From Dendronalium phyllosphericum CENA369 (GTDB lineage: Bacteria > Cyanobacteriota > Cyanobacteriia > Cyanobacteriales > Nostocaceae), in contig NZ_JAECZA010000080.1 in the NCBI RefSeq assembly GCF_016056275.1, forward strand, positions 62,001-126,000: a stretch of DNA of 64,000 nt, read 5' to 3'. Each line of letters begins with the position of its first letter. Positions within the stretch are counted from its first letter, which is position 1. Below the pieces are notes generated by a model that was given only the letters and a program-made list of their open reading frames with translations, did no database searches and was not told where the DNA came from. Shown here in pieces: positions 9,160 through 17,239 of the stretch. The translations under genes were made by a program, and so were the position numbers.

Positions 9160-10221
9160 ATGAGGAACCCTTATCTGTTGGCAGCAAGCTTGTTAACAGG
9201 ATTAGTACTACCAACATCAGCTCTTCCACAAGTATCGATTATCTTGCCGGAAAGTTCTAAATTCCTGTCTGATTTACAACACAAATCACAGCCAACAGTA
9301 AGTGAAAAAAATATCCTCAGCTTTGACATTTCCTTACCAGAATTCAGTCATCAAGCATTGCCACTCGTATATGCTTCTCAGCCAACAGTTAGCGAGAAAA
9401 GTATTCCCAGCCTCGACAATCAAGTATTATCAGCGTCAACAAAGTCATTACTCAACCCTAGCTACCAACCACCTAATTTATCGGTGACATCTGGCAATCA
9501 GCTTTATTACCAAAGATTAGTAACGCTAAAAACAGATAAAATTTATACACATATAGACAATAAAAGGGTGCAATCATTATTGGAGTTAGCCAAGAAGCCT
9601 CAACTCACTTATGAGGATTGGAAAGGTTTATTAGCTTTAGAAGCCAAAGCCATTACTGAAATTCAAAATGGAAATCATCTAAGTATCTTGGTAGGTGATT
9701 CTTTGAGTATGTGGTTTCCTACCGAAAAATTGCCTGCTGGGAACTTGTGGCTAAATCAAGGAATATCTGGAGATACTACCGGAGGCATTTTTAAAAGGTT
9801 GGCAGCGTTTTCGGCAACAAAACCAGACGCAATTTACGTTATGGCCGGGATTAACGATTTACGCAAAGGTGCTAGCGATCGAACAATTTTGTATAATCAT
9901 CGCCGGATTATCCGTAGCCTCAAACAGAGTCATCCAAAAACTCAGATAATTATCCAATCAATTCTACCTACTCGTTTAGAATCAATTCCTAATACTCGGA
10001 TTCGTCGCATTAATGCTCAACTGGCCTCAATTGCCAAACAAGAAAAAGTTTCTTATGTGAATATTTATAGTTTATTTACAGATTCTCAGGGCAATTTGCG
10101 TACCGAGTTAACCACAGATGGACTGCATCTATCTCCAGATGGCTACGATGTTTGGCGTTCGGCACTTCAGCAGATAAAATTTCAGCTGAATCAGCGAGAG
10201 AACAGAGCGATCGCATTTTAA
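9160..10221 (+). CDS. Secreted SGNH/GDSL-type hydrolase
   Basis: The 353-residue protein starts with a signal-peptide-like segment (LLAASLLTGLVLPTSALP), so it is probably exported. A low-complexity region follows in which SQPTVSEK occurs twice (residues 43-50 and 73-80), suggesting a short internal duplication. The hydrolase domain spans about 170-345 and has the four SGNH blocks: GDS with Ser181, Gly204 in GISGDTT, Asn232 in GIND, and DGLHLS with Asp320 and His323. Substrates in this superfamily are esters of lipids, sugars or peptidoglycan; which applies here cannot be told. A DUF4864 gene starts four bases downstream and is probably co-transcribed. Confidence 0.88.
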   Translation: MRNPYLLAASLLTGLVLPTSALPQVSIILPESSKFLSDLQHKSQPTVSEKNILSFDISLPEFSHQALPLVYASQPTVSEKSIPSLDNQVLSASTKSLLNPSYQPPNLSVTSGNQLYYQRLVTLKTDKIYTHIDNKRVQSLLELAKKPQLTYEDWKGLLALEAKAITEIQNGNHLSILVGDSLSMWFPTEKLPAGNLWLNQGISGDTTGGIFKRLAAFSATKPDAIYVMAGINDLRKGASDRTILYNHRRIIRSLKQSHPKTQIIIQSILPTRLESIPNTRIRRINAQLASIAKQEKVSYVNIYSLFTDSQGNLRTELTTDGLHLSPDGYDVWRSALQQIKFQLNQRENRAIAF

Positions 10222-10225
10222 ACTT

Positions 10226-10588
10226 ATGCAATTTACTGAGAGCGATTTTATCGCCATACGTTCTGTAATCGAACGTCAATTAGAAGCCTTTCAAAAAGAT
10301 GATGCTGAAAGTGCTTTTGCCTTCGCTAGTCCTGGAATTCAAAATCAGTTTGGTACTCCAGAAAACTTTATACAGATGGTAAGGAAGCATTATCCTGCCG
10401 TCTATCGGCCTCGTTCTGTCTTTTTTGAGAATATTACAATCATTCAGAACAACATCACTCAGCAAGTGTTGCTACTTAGTCCTCATGGAGTTCCCTTGAG
10501 AGCCTTGTATTTAATGGAAAAACAGCCAGATGATACCTGGAGGATTAACGGCTGTTTTTTGATATCTGTAGAAGCGAAAATTACCTAA
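10226..10588 (+). CDS. DUF4864-type protein
   Basis: This 120-residue protein resembles the DUF4864 family, small alpha+beta proteins that look like SnoaL/NTF2-fold domains. Matching features are the N-terminal helix with IRSVIERQLEAFQKDDAESAFAFASP, the segment FIQMVRKHYPAVYRP, and the closing strand DDTWRINGCFLI. No catalytic residues are known. It begins four bases after the SGNH hydrolase stop, so the two are likely one operon. It lacks a signal peptide, unlike its neighbour. Confidence 0.7.
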   Translation: MQFTESDFIAIRSVIERQLEAFQKDDAESAFAFASPGIQNQFGTPENFIQMVRKHYPAVYRPRSVFFENITIIQNNITQQVLLLSPHGVPLRALYLMEKQPDDTWRINGCFLISVEAKIT

Positions 10589-10734
10589 ACAGAATTCAGA
10601 AGCCAAGCTAGCTAGCTTTTAGATTAACAGTAGAAAAGCATTCCAAATTCTGGATTCTGCATTCTACAGCCGTAGCCACACCCTTTAAGACAGGTGTGAT
10701 TGCTCAAAGACTTAAAGTAACTGGGTTTTTACTT

Positions 10735-10760
10735 AGCACTCAGCACTCAGCACTCAGCAC
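10735..10760. repeat. Short tandem heptamer repeat (CAGCACT)n
   Basis: Nearly four consecutive CAGCACT units lie just before the convergent larE gene. The same heptamer family occurs in the psaA-psaB spacer. Confidence 0.85.
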
Positions 10761-10772
10761 TTTAGCTATACT

Positions 10773-11603
10773 TCATGATTTCGCCCCCAAGGCTTCCCGA
10801 TTTAAAACCTGATTCAACTTACCGCTGCGATAACCTTCTAAATCGAGGGTGACGTAGATAAAGCCAAAATCTTGAAATGCAGAAACTACTGAGGGTAAAT
10901 CCGTAGTAAGTATAAATTCTTTAATGTGTTCTGGTGACAATTCAATTCGTGCTGTATCTCCTTCAGAACGCACGCGTAAATTCTGCCAACCCAGCTTTCG
11001 CAGATAAATTTCTGCCCTACCCACTCTTTGCAACTTGGCTACGGTAATTTCTTCGCCGTAAGGAAAGCGGGAACTGAGACAAGGTTGAGCGGGTTTATCC
11101 CACCAAGGTAATCCTAGTTGTTGTGAAAGTTGGCGGACTTCAGCTTTGCTAACACCAACTTCTGCTAAAGGCGATCGCGCACCTCTTTCTTTAGCAGCTT
11201 GAATTCCTGGGCGATAATCGTGCAAATCATCAGCATTCACGCCATCCACCACATAAGGATAACCCAACTTCAAAGCTAGCGGTTTGAGAGTGTCATGCAA
11301 TTCACTTTTACAAAAATAGCAGCGGTTGACAGGATTAGAAGTGTAATTAGGATTGTCCATTTCGTGAGTCTGGACAATTTGATGCCGAATCCCAATAGTT
11401 GCAGCTTGAATTTTGGCATCTTCTAGTTCTTCTGGCAACAACGAAGGAGAAACGGCTGTAATTGCCAAAGCGCGATCGCCCAACACATCATATGCAATCT
11501 TTGCTACTAATGTGCTGTCAACGCCTCCAGAGTAGGCAATCAATGCTTGCTCCATTTCTGTAAATAAAGCTTTTAGTTGCTCAAGTTTTCCTGTCAGCAT
11601 CAT
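10773..11603 (-). CDS. larE: LarE-type ATP-dependent sacrificial sulfur transferase
   Basis: LarE proteins adenylate a pyridinium carboxylate and transfer sulfur to make the nickel-pincer nucleotide cofactor of lactate racemase. The 276-residue product has the PP-loop SGGVDS (residues 25-30) and the family block RCYFCKSELH. The cysteine that donates sulfur in the Lactobacillus enzyme (Cys176) matches Cys175 here in PAQPCLSSRFPYG, so this is the sacrificial single-cysteine type. No larA, larB or larC is nearby, so its acceptor may lie elsewhere or the protein may serve another sulfuration. The spacer before it holds heptamer repeats, and HIP1 sites lie inside the gene. Confidence 0.88.
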   Translation of the reverse strand: MMLTGKLEQLKALFTEMEQALIAYSGGVDSTLVAKIAYDVLGDRALAITAVSPSLLPEELEDAKIQAATIGIRHQIVQTHEMDNPNYTSNPVNRCYFCKSELHDTLKPLALKLGYPYVVDGVNADDLHDYRPGIQAAKERGARSPLAEVGVSKAEVRQLSQQLGLPWWDKPAQPCLSSRFPYGEEITVAKLQRVGRAEIYLRKLGWQNLRVRSEGDTARIELSPEHIKEFILTTDLPSVVSAFQDFGFIYVTLDLEGYRSGKLNQVLNREALGAKS

Positions 11604-11656
11604 TTCTTAATCTCGGCATAACCCGATAGCACCCAACAAATTCCATTTTAGTCATT

Positions 11657-11737
11657 AGTAGAGATGCGATTGCGTCTGCACAATAGAGACGCGATCAATC
11701 GCGTCTGTACAAGAGTCAGTTGTCAGTTGTCAGTTGT
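11657..11737. repeat. Palindromic and tandem repeats downstream of the hybrid kinase
   Basis: A palindrome AGACGCGATCAATCGCGTCT lies at 11687-11706; related pieces occur at 46722-46745 and 63410-63420. It is followed by tandem GTTGTCA units (11714-11737). The kinase stop codon (11723-11725) lies inside these tandem units, so the repeat encodes the end of the protein. Confidence 0.75.
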
Positions 11738-13579
11738 AATTTTCTCCCCCTGCTCCCCCTGCTTCTCTCCCCCTGCTGGCAATTGACTGTACTTTGCCAC
11801 TAGGCTGGTTAATAGGGGTAAATCAATGGGCTTAGAAATATAGTCATTGACTCCAGCCGCCAGACAAGTTTCGCGATCGCCTTTCATCGCCATTGCCGTT
11901 TGAGCAATTATCGGAATCTTGCAATACTGCTGATTTTGCCGCAGTTGCTGCACTAGATTAAGTCCATTTCCATCTGGAAAATTGATATCCATTAAAATCA
12001 CTGCTGGTTCTAGCTGAGTCAAAGCTGCCCACATTTCGACTGCATTCTGTACCCAACTCACTTGATATCCCAATTTACTGAGATGAGTGTGCATCAGCTC
12101 CCCATTGGGTAAGTCATTTTCCACCAGCAAAATCTTCACTGAATAACTAGGGGTAACAGGTAAAGAATATGAGAACAATTTTGTTTCCTCAACTTCCCTA
12201 GCCTCTCCAACTTCTCCAACTTCTCCTAGCTTGAGAGGAAGAACAATAGTAAAACGCGAGCCGCGATCTACTTCTGATTCGACTTCAACGCAACCGCCAT
12301 GAATTTCAGCAAGTTTGTGCGTTACCGCTAACCCTAAACCAGTACCTTCAGTACGACTGGTTACAGCATTAGCTATTTGGAAATAAGGTTGAAACAGTTG
12401 AGCTTGGTCTTCTTTAGAGATACCAATCCCAGTATCCCAAACTGTAAAATGTGCAAATCTACCTTTGGATACTACTTGTAAGCCAACAGCGCCTGTGCTG
12501 GTAAACTTAAGGGCGTTAAATAATAAATTTAACAGCATTTGCTTGAGTCGTAAAGGGTCCGCAACTAGAGTTGCGATCTGGGGGTCTAGTTCTAGACACA
12601 GTTTCAAACCCTTATTAGCTGCTTTCTCTTTTACCAGTGCCAAAACATTACGACATAGTTCTGGTACGTTTATGTTTTCCCACTGCACCTCTAGCTGGTT
12701 AGCTTCAATTTTGGAGAGATCCAAAATATCGTTGATCAGCGCTAGTAAGTGTTTGCCACTAGATTGAATAATCTTCAAATACTCTTGGTGGCGTTCTCTG
12801 TTTGGATCGTAGCCTTGGGCTAAGAGTAGGTGGGTAAAACCAATAATCGAACTCAGCGGTGTGCGGATTTCGTGACTGGTATTTGCTAAAAATTGGTTTT
12901 TGAGTTGATTGGTACGCTCTAGTTCTTGATTAAAGCTACTGAACTGTTGAGACTGTTGTTGCCAAGATTGTATTTGTCTTATTTGTGCCAATGCAGCAGC
13001 ACACAGCTTGGCAGACCTAGCCATCAATTGCGATCGCAGTTGCATTTGTGATGCTGTTAGTGGTTCGCTATCTGTCTCTAAAGATGCTGTAGCAATCATT
13101 AGCCAACCTATAACACCGCCATCGTTAGTTATTTGCCAAGCTTGAGGTGGTTTTTGGTTTTCCAACTGCTGCAAAACCTTGAGTTCTATGACTTCTTGTA
13201 ATCTCAATTGCAGCTTTTTGCCTTTTTTGGGCATCACTTCTACAAGCTCAGATTGCGAACCTAGGGATGGAGCAAGAGAAACATAGCAAATTTTAACTGT
13301 TTCTTGTGGTTGAAACAGAGCGATCGCCACTCTACTAGTTTTCAAAGCATTATCGAGTTCATTTACCACAGTTTGGCAAATTTCTGCTTCTGGGCTTCTG
13401 GGCTGGATGACAGCAGTGCAAGCAGAAAGCAGACAATCGTTAATGCGACTTTGCAACTGATTCAGGCTGCGTTCCAGCCACAACTCAGCACAAAGTTGCT
13501 GGATTTTTATCAAATCTTTTGGCGGTGCATCTTTCTGTGAGTTCTGTTCTGGTAAGCTTGAATACTGCTGCATGGTCAA
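11723..13579 (-). CDS. Hybrid sensor histidine kinase with C-terminal receiver
   Basis: This 618-residue cytoplasmic hybrid kinase has an N-terminal region (about 1-200) resembling a degenerate GAF domain. The HisKA domain has the phospho-acceptor His236 in NTSHEIRTPL. The ATPase domain has the N box at Asn355, DTGIGI at 382-387 and the glycine box GTGLGL at 412-417. The C-terminal receiver (about 481-597) has the acceptor Asp531 in LMDINFPDG and Lys583. No membrane segments are seen. The linker LGEVGEVGEAREVEE before the receiver and the last 20 residues derive from short tandem repeats in the DNA. The input signal is unknown, and no response regulator is adjacent on the same strand. Confidence 0.9.
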   Translation of the reverse strand: MTMQQYSSLPEQNSQKDAPPKDLIKIQQLCAELWLERSLNQLQSRINDCLLSACTAVIQPRSPEAEICQTVVNELDNALKTSRVAIALFQPQETVKICYVSLAPSLGSQSELVEVMPKKGKKLQLRLQEVIELKVLQQLENQKPPQAWQITNDGGVIGWLMIATASLETDSEPLTASQMQLRSQLMARSAKLCAAALAQIRQIQSWQQQSQQFSSFNQELERTNQLKNQFLANTSHEIRTPLSSIIGFTHLLLAQGYDPNRERHQEYLKIIQSSGKHLLALINDILDLSKIEANQLEVQWENINVPELCRNVLALVKEKAANKGLKLCLELDPQIATLVADPLRLKQMLLNLLFNALKFTSTGAVGLQVVSKGRFAHFTVWDTGIGISKEDQAQLFQPYFQIANAVTSRTEGTGLGLAVTHKLAEIHGGCVEVESEVDRGSRFTIVLPLKLGEVGEVGEAREVEETKLFSYSLPVTPSYSVKILLVENDLPNGELMHTHLSKLGYQVSWVQNAVEMWAALTQLEPAVILMDINFPDGNGLNLVQQLRQNQQYCKIPIIAQTAMAMKGDRETCLAAGVNDYISKPIDLPLLTSLVAKYSQLPAGGEKQGEQGEKITTDN

Positions 13580-13763
13580 CTAGACCGCTGAACAAATTTG
13601 GCTTCGCATAAAAATTGCGAATGAGATTCTATGTATATTAGCTCACAATTTCTATTTATTTGTAAAACATAACTTATAGTATCGATTGTAACGTATGTAT
13701 CATAATTATTTTATTTATTTACCTATCAGAATTTACTGAGAGTAACTTAGTTCAGATACGAAT

Positions 13764-14630
13764 ATGAATACACAACTCGCTCAACTAATTGTTAATGGAA
13801 TTGCTGTAGGCAGCATTATTGCCCTAGCGGCAGTTGGATTGACTCTTACCTACGGAATTTTACGGTTATCTAACTTTGCCCACGGTGATTTCCTGACTTT
13901 AGGAGCTTATTTAACCCTGTTGGTAAATACCGTTGGGGTAAATATTTGGCTATCAATGGTGCTAGCAGCCGTGGGAACAGTGGCCATGATGCTAGTGTCA
14001 GAAAAACTGCTCTGGTCAAGAATGCGAAATCTCCGTGCGACTTCTACTACGCTGATTATTATTTCCATTGGACTAGCATTATTCCTTCGCAATGGAATTA
14101 TCTTTATTTGGGGTGGTAGGAACCAAAATTACGATGTACCTGTTACTAGCGCTTTAGATTTCTTTGGTGTAAAAGTACCGCAAAATCAATTGTTAGTATT
14201 AGGGTTAGCAATTTTGGCAATTTTGGCACTGCATTTACTTTTACAACACACTAAAATCGGTAAAGCAATGCGAGCGGTTGCTGACGATCTAGATTTAGCT
14301 AGGGTTTCTGGCATTAATGTAGATCGGGTTATTTTCTGGACTTGGCTGATTGCTGGCACTCTCACATCTTTGGGTGGCAGCATGTACGGTTTGATTACAG
14401 CTGTGCGCCCGAATATGGGGTGGTTTTTGATTTTGCCCTTGTTCGCCTCAGTGATTTTAGGAGGGATTGGTAATCCTTATGGAGCAATTATCGCAGCTTT
14501 AATCATTGGTATAGCTCAAGAAGTCAGTACCATTTGGCTAGGTTCTCAGTACAAACAGGCGATAGCGCTGTTAATTATGATTTTGGTGCTGCTCATTCGT
14601 CCCAAGGGTTTATTCAAAGGTACGATTTGA
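13764..14630 (+). CDS. livH: LivH-type branched-chain/neutral amino acid ABC permease
   Basis: The 288-residue membrane protein has the LivH family features: a start of roughly QLIVNGIAVGSIIALAAVGLTLTYGI, about eight hydrophobic segments, and the ABC-contact loop around GKAMRAVADDLDLARVSGI. LivH proteins form the inner-membrane channel with LivM for high-affinity uptake of branched-chain or neutral amino acids. In cyanobacteria this subunit corresponds to NatD of the N-I neutral amino acid system, used to recover leaked amino acids. The partner subunits (LivM/NatC, ATPases, binding protein) are not in the window, which is common in filamentous cyanobacteria where nat genes are scattered. Confidence 0.92.
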   Translation: MNTQLAQLIVNGIAVGSIIALAAVGLTLTYGILRLSNFAHGDFLTLGAYLTLLVNTVGVNIWLSMVLAAVGTVAMMLVSEKLLWSRMRNLRATSTTLIIISIGLALFLRNGIIFIWGGRNQNYDVPVTSALDFFGVKVPQNQLLVLGLAILAILALHLLLQHTKIGKAMRAVADDLDLARVSGINVDRVIFWTWLIAGTLTSLGGSMYGLITAVRPNMGWFLILPLFASVILGGIGNPYGAIIAALIIGIAQEVSTIWLGSQYKQAIALLIMILVLLIRPKGLFKGTI

Positions 14631-14651
14631 GCAGCACCATTCCACTTCTAA

Positions 14652-14789
14652 TTATTCAATGATGTGGAAATAATAGGCTGCTACCAAGAAATTGATAGCT
14701 AACAGAAACAGTGCCCAACCCGTGCGAAAGGCATAAGGGGGTTTAGCACCACTGTCGGCCACTGCGGAACTCTTGCTTTTAGCTGTCAT
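14652..14789 (-). CDS. psaX: Photosystem I subunit PsaX
   Basis: This 45-residue single-helix protein matches PsaX, a small peripheral photosystem I subunit first seen in thermophilic cyanobacteria. The C-terminal half (PPYAFRTGWALFLLAINF then LVAAYYFHIIE) agrees closely with what I recall of the Thermosynechococcus protein, which also has AFRTFWA and AINFLVAAYYF. An AGGAGA ribosome binding site lies seven bases before the ATG at 14789. PsaX sits at the edge of the complex near PsaB, where it contributes a chlorophyll site and lipid contacts. It is convergent with livH, ending 22 bases from that gene's stop, and far from psaAB. Its small size makes it easy to miss. Confidence 0.9.
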   Translation of the reverse strand: MTAKSKSSAVADSGAKPPYAFRTGWALFLLAINFLVAAYYFHIIE

Positions 14790-14873
14790 AAGCGTTCTCC
14801 TAATGTCAAGACTTCTTAAGAAATACCAAACAGACGTGCCAATTTGTCACATTCTTTAAAAATATTTGTGTGG

Positions 14874-14928
14874 CAATGGAAATTGGGAATTGGGGACTGG
14901 GTACTGGGGACTGGGAATAGGTATAGGC
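14874..14928. repeat. G-rich tandem repeat (GGGACTG/GGGAATT)n
   Basis: Degenerate units of seven to eight bases (GGGAATTGG, GGGACTGG, GGTACTGG, GGGACTGG) lie between psaX and lipA. It is another short tandem repeat of the type scattered through the window and carries no gene. Confidence 0.65.
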
Positions 14929-14969
14929 ATTGGTTTTTCTGCCTCACTCCCTCACTCAGCACTCATCAT

Positions 14970-15881
14970 TCACCCCTGCTCGCCTGCATGGTAGGAACTG
15001 CGAACCAGAGGCCCGGAACGGACGTGGCTGAATCCCATTTCCCATGCTAAACTGCCGAGCCGCTCGAATTCCTCCGGTGTCCAGTATTTTTGGACTGGTA
15101 AATGCTCTAGGGAAGGACGCATATATTGACCAATTGTCAAGCGATCGCATCCCACTGCCCTTAAATCCCTCATTGTTTCGATTACTTCCTCAACAGTTTC
15201 ACCATGTCCCAGCATTAAACCCGATTTGGTCGGTATAGTTGGGTCGAGTTGTTTAACTGTTGCTAGAACCAAGAGCGAGCGATCGTATTTTGCTCCTCGG
15301 CGTACCGGGCCTGTTAATCGGCGCACTGTCTCAATATTATGATTGAAACAAGCTGGCAAGGCTTTGACAATCGTGGCTATCCGCTGGCGTTGACCTTCTT
15401 CCCCAGCACCCGCACCACCCCAAAAATCTGGTGTCAGCACTTCAATTTGAGTGTCTGGATTTAACTGGCAAATCGTCTCCATTGTCTTCACAAACTGGCT
15501 TGCACCTTGATCTGGCAAGTCATCACGGGCAACAGAAGTTAACACCACATAACGCAATCTCAAAAGCCGCACCGCTTCTGCTATCTTTTGCGGTTCCTCT
15601 GGATCGACGGGCATAGGCGCATGACCTTTATCTACTTGACAAAAAGCACAAGAACGCGTGCACGTTGGCCCCATTAATAGGAAAGTTGCTGTTTTTTGCG
15701 CGTAACACTCTCCTCGATTCGGGCAGCGTCCTTCTTCGCAAATTGTGTGAATTTGGCGCTGCTTAATAATGCGTTGTACAGTCGAAAGTTCGCTGGCTTT
15801 AGCGATCGGACGGCGTAACCAGTTCGGCATTGCCGTAATTTCCAATCGAAGTTGGGCTGGTTGTGACGAATTCATAGACAT
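14970..15881 (-). CDS. lipA: Lipoyl synthase (radical SAM)
   Basis: LipA inserts two sulfur atoms into octanoyl chains on the lipoyl domains of 2-oxoacid dehydrogenases and the glycine cleavage H protein. The 303-residue enzyme carries the auxiliary cluster cysteines C48, C53 and C59 (C-x4-C-x5-C) and the radical SAM cysteines C74, C78 and C81 (CTRSCAFC). The conserved C-terminal RSSYHA block is present and is needed for sulfur donation in the family. Cyanobacteria often carry two lipA genes; which one this is cannot be told here. ATG 15881 is chosen; a second ATG lies two codons later. No lipB is adjacent. Confidence 0.96.
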   Translation of the reverse strand: MSMNSSQPAQLRLEITAMPNWLRRPIAKASELSTVQRIIKQRQIHTICEEGRCPNRGECYAQKTATFLLMGPTCTRSCAFCQVDKGHAPMPVDPEEPQKIAEAVRLLRLRYVVLTSVARDDLPDQGASQFVKTMETICQLNPDTQIEVLTPDFWGGAGAGEEGQRQRIATIVKALPACFNHNIETVRRLTGPVRRGAKYDRSLLVLATVKQLDPTIPTKSGLMLGHGETVEEVIETMRDLRAVGCDRLTIGQYMRPSLEHLPVQKYWTPEEFERLGSLAWEMGFSHVRSGPLVRSSYHAGEQG

Positions 15882-16226
15882 TTAAGCAAGATCCAAAGGT
15901 GCTGTGAGGCGAATTTCCTATGCCTAAGAGCAAGGTTTAAGCCTTAAATATCACCATGACACAAATTGAGAAGGACAGGAGTAAGAGTTTTTTAAAGCAC
16001 TTCCAGCAATGAGATTTATACCGAAATATACTATTCCCCGATCGATAAAAATTTTGAGTATAGTGGGAGCATTCTCAAAGTCAAGCCCTTTGGGTTCAGC
16101 AGTAACGCTCCTACGTCGCTACCCTTCGGGTTCGGCAGTTCGTAACCTAGGGAAACCGTCAGGACTGCGACTGCTTCACGGGCAAGCTGCTATTTACACT
16201 TAAATTTTCTGTTAGAGCAATCAGAC
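15882..16226. other. Divergent spacer between lipA and a response regulator gene
   Basis: This region holds the promoters for the divergent lipA and response regulator genes. Its centre is occupied by a dispersed repeat (16121-16179) that recurs at 28398-28456. A short open frame at 16009-16203 lies over the repeat and has no coding character. Confidence 0.55.
16121..16179 (+). repeat. Dispersed ~60-bp repeat, copy 1
   Basis: The segment beginning ACCCTTCGGGTTCGGCAGTT and ending ACTGCGACTGCTTCAC aligns with 28398-28456 on the same strand. Both ends are nearly identical and the middle has diverged. Confidence 0.7.
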
Positions 16227-16856
16227 GTGGCAAGTAACAAAATTTTAGTTATCGATGACACTACAGTTGTCAGGGTAAAAGTAAGAGAAATGTTGCCTCC
16301 AGGCAATTTCGAGGTATTAGAAGCAAAAGACGGTATGGAAGGACTAAACCTCATCCGTCAAGAAAAACTCAGTTTAATCATGTTAGATTTTCTGTTACCT
16401 AAAATGAGCGGTTGGGAAGTTTTCCAGCAAGTTCAAGCTCACCCTGAGTTAAGAAAAATTCCTTTGGTGATCATGTCTGGTCGAAAGGAAGAGGTAACGG
16501 AAAAAATCTCAGAACCTTTTGAGTATTTTGAATTTCTGAACAAGCCTTTTGATCAGAAGCAACTAATTGGTGCAATTAAGTTAGCAATGACAAAAGCTAA
16601 ACTACCGCGCCAAGAATCAGTCCCAGTAGCAGCCGTTGCCGCTACAAATGGTCTAACAACAGCCGCTGCCACTACAAATGGTTCAGTAACAGCCTCTGCC
16701 GCTACGAATGGTGCAAAAACTTCTGATCCTGTAGCAGTTCCCTCCGCAGAAATTGAAGCACTGAATGAAAAAATTGCCAAAATGCAAGCAGAAATTGATG
16801 GTTTGAAGAAACAGCTAACTCAAGTTGTGACTTTTATTAAACAGAAAATTAAGTAA
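16227..16856 (+). CDS. Response regulator with repetitive linker and coiled-coil tail
   Basis: The 209-residue protein has an N-terminal CheY-like receiver (about 4-122) with acidic residues Asp10 and Asp11, the phospho-acceptor Asp54 in LIMLDFLLPKMSG, and Lys106 in FLNKPFD. A linker of about 45 residues follows, made of Ala/Thr-rich imperfect repeats around AATNG. The last 40 residues form a heptad-patterned helix (IEALNEKIAKMQAEIDGLKK), likely a coiled coil for dimerisation. There is no DNA-binding domain, so output is probably by protein contact. Translation begins at GTG 16227. A terminator hairpin follows about 100 bases after the stop. Confidence 0.88.
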   Translation: MASNKILVIDDTTVVRVKVREMLPPGNFEVLEAKDGMEGLNLIRQEKLSLIMLDFLLPKMSGWEVFQQVQAHPELRKIPLVIMSGRKEEVTEKISEPFEYFEFLNKPFDQKQLIGAIKLAMTKAKLPRQESVPVAAVAATNGLTTAAATTNGSVTASAATNGAKTSDPVAVPSAEIEALNEKIAKMQAEIDGLKKQLTQVVTFIKQKIK

Positions 16857-16953
16857 CATTAGTGTACTGAATATCAAAATACCCGGGTATTGCGAAATAG
16901 CAAGGACGATTAATCTTAACTGCCGTGTCATACAAAGCAGCAATATATTTCAG

Positions 16954-17001
16954 AAACCTGCCACGATTTACTTCTTAGCTAAAGGAAACGGCAGGTTTTT
17001 T
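16954..17001 (+). terminator. Rho-independent terminator after the response regulator
   Basis: Arms AAACCTGCC (16954-16962) and GGCAGGTTT (16990-16998) are followed by a run of T. The loop is long (27 bases), but the stem is perfect. Confidence 0.75.
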
Positions 17002-17239
17002 GTTCTGGTCATGACATATTTTACTAATTGAAAATTATAAATTCTGAACGAACTGTGTGTGAGATTCTTATCTACACTCCTAAGAGTAGCTCCTTAATTT
17101 CTGTAATATTTATTAAAGTTAATTTATATCACAATAATGAATTAAATATTTTGAATACAAAGTTGTAACAATTTAATAGATGTTATTAGCCGGACGATGG
17201 GAACACTGAACAATAGAAAAAATATGAGCAAAGGCTATA

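Noticed and set aside
10605-10618. AAGCTAGCTAGCTT palindrome after the DUF4864 gene as terminator
   Set aside because: It is self-complementary with no loop and is AT-rich; the following T run is only four bases, so it is not a convincing terminator.
16009-16203. 64-codon frame between lipA and the response regulator gene
   Set aside because: It lies over the dispersed repeat at 16121-16179 and has no coding features.
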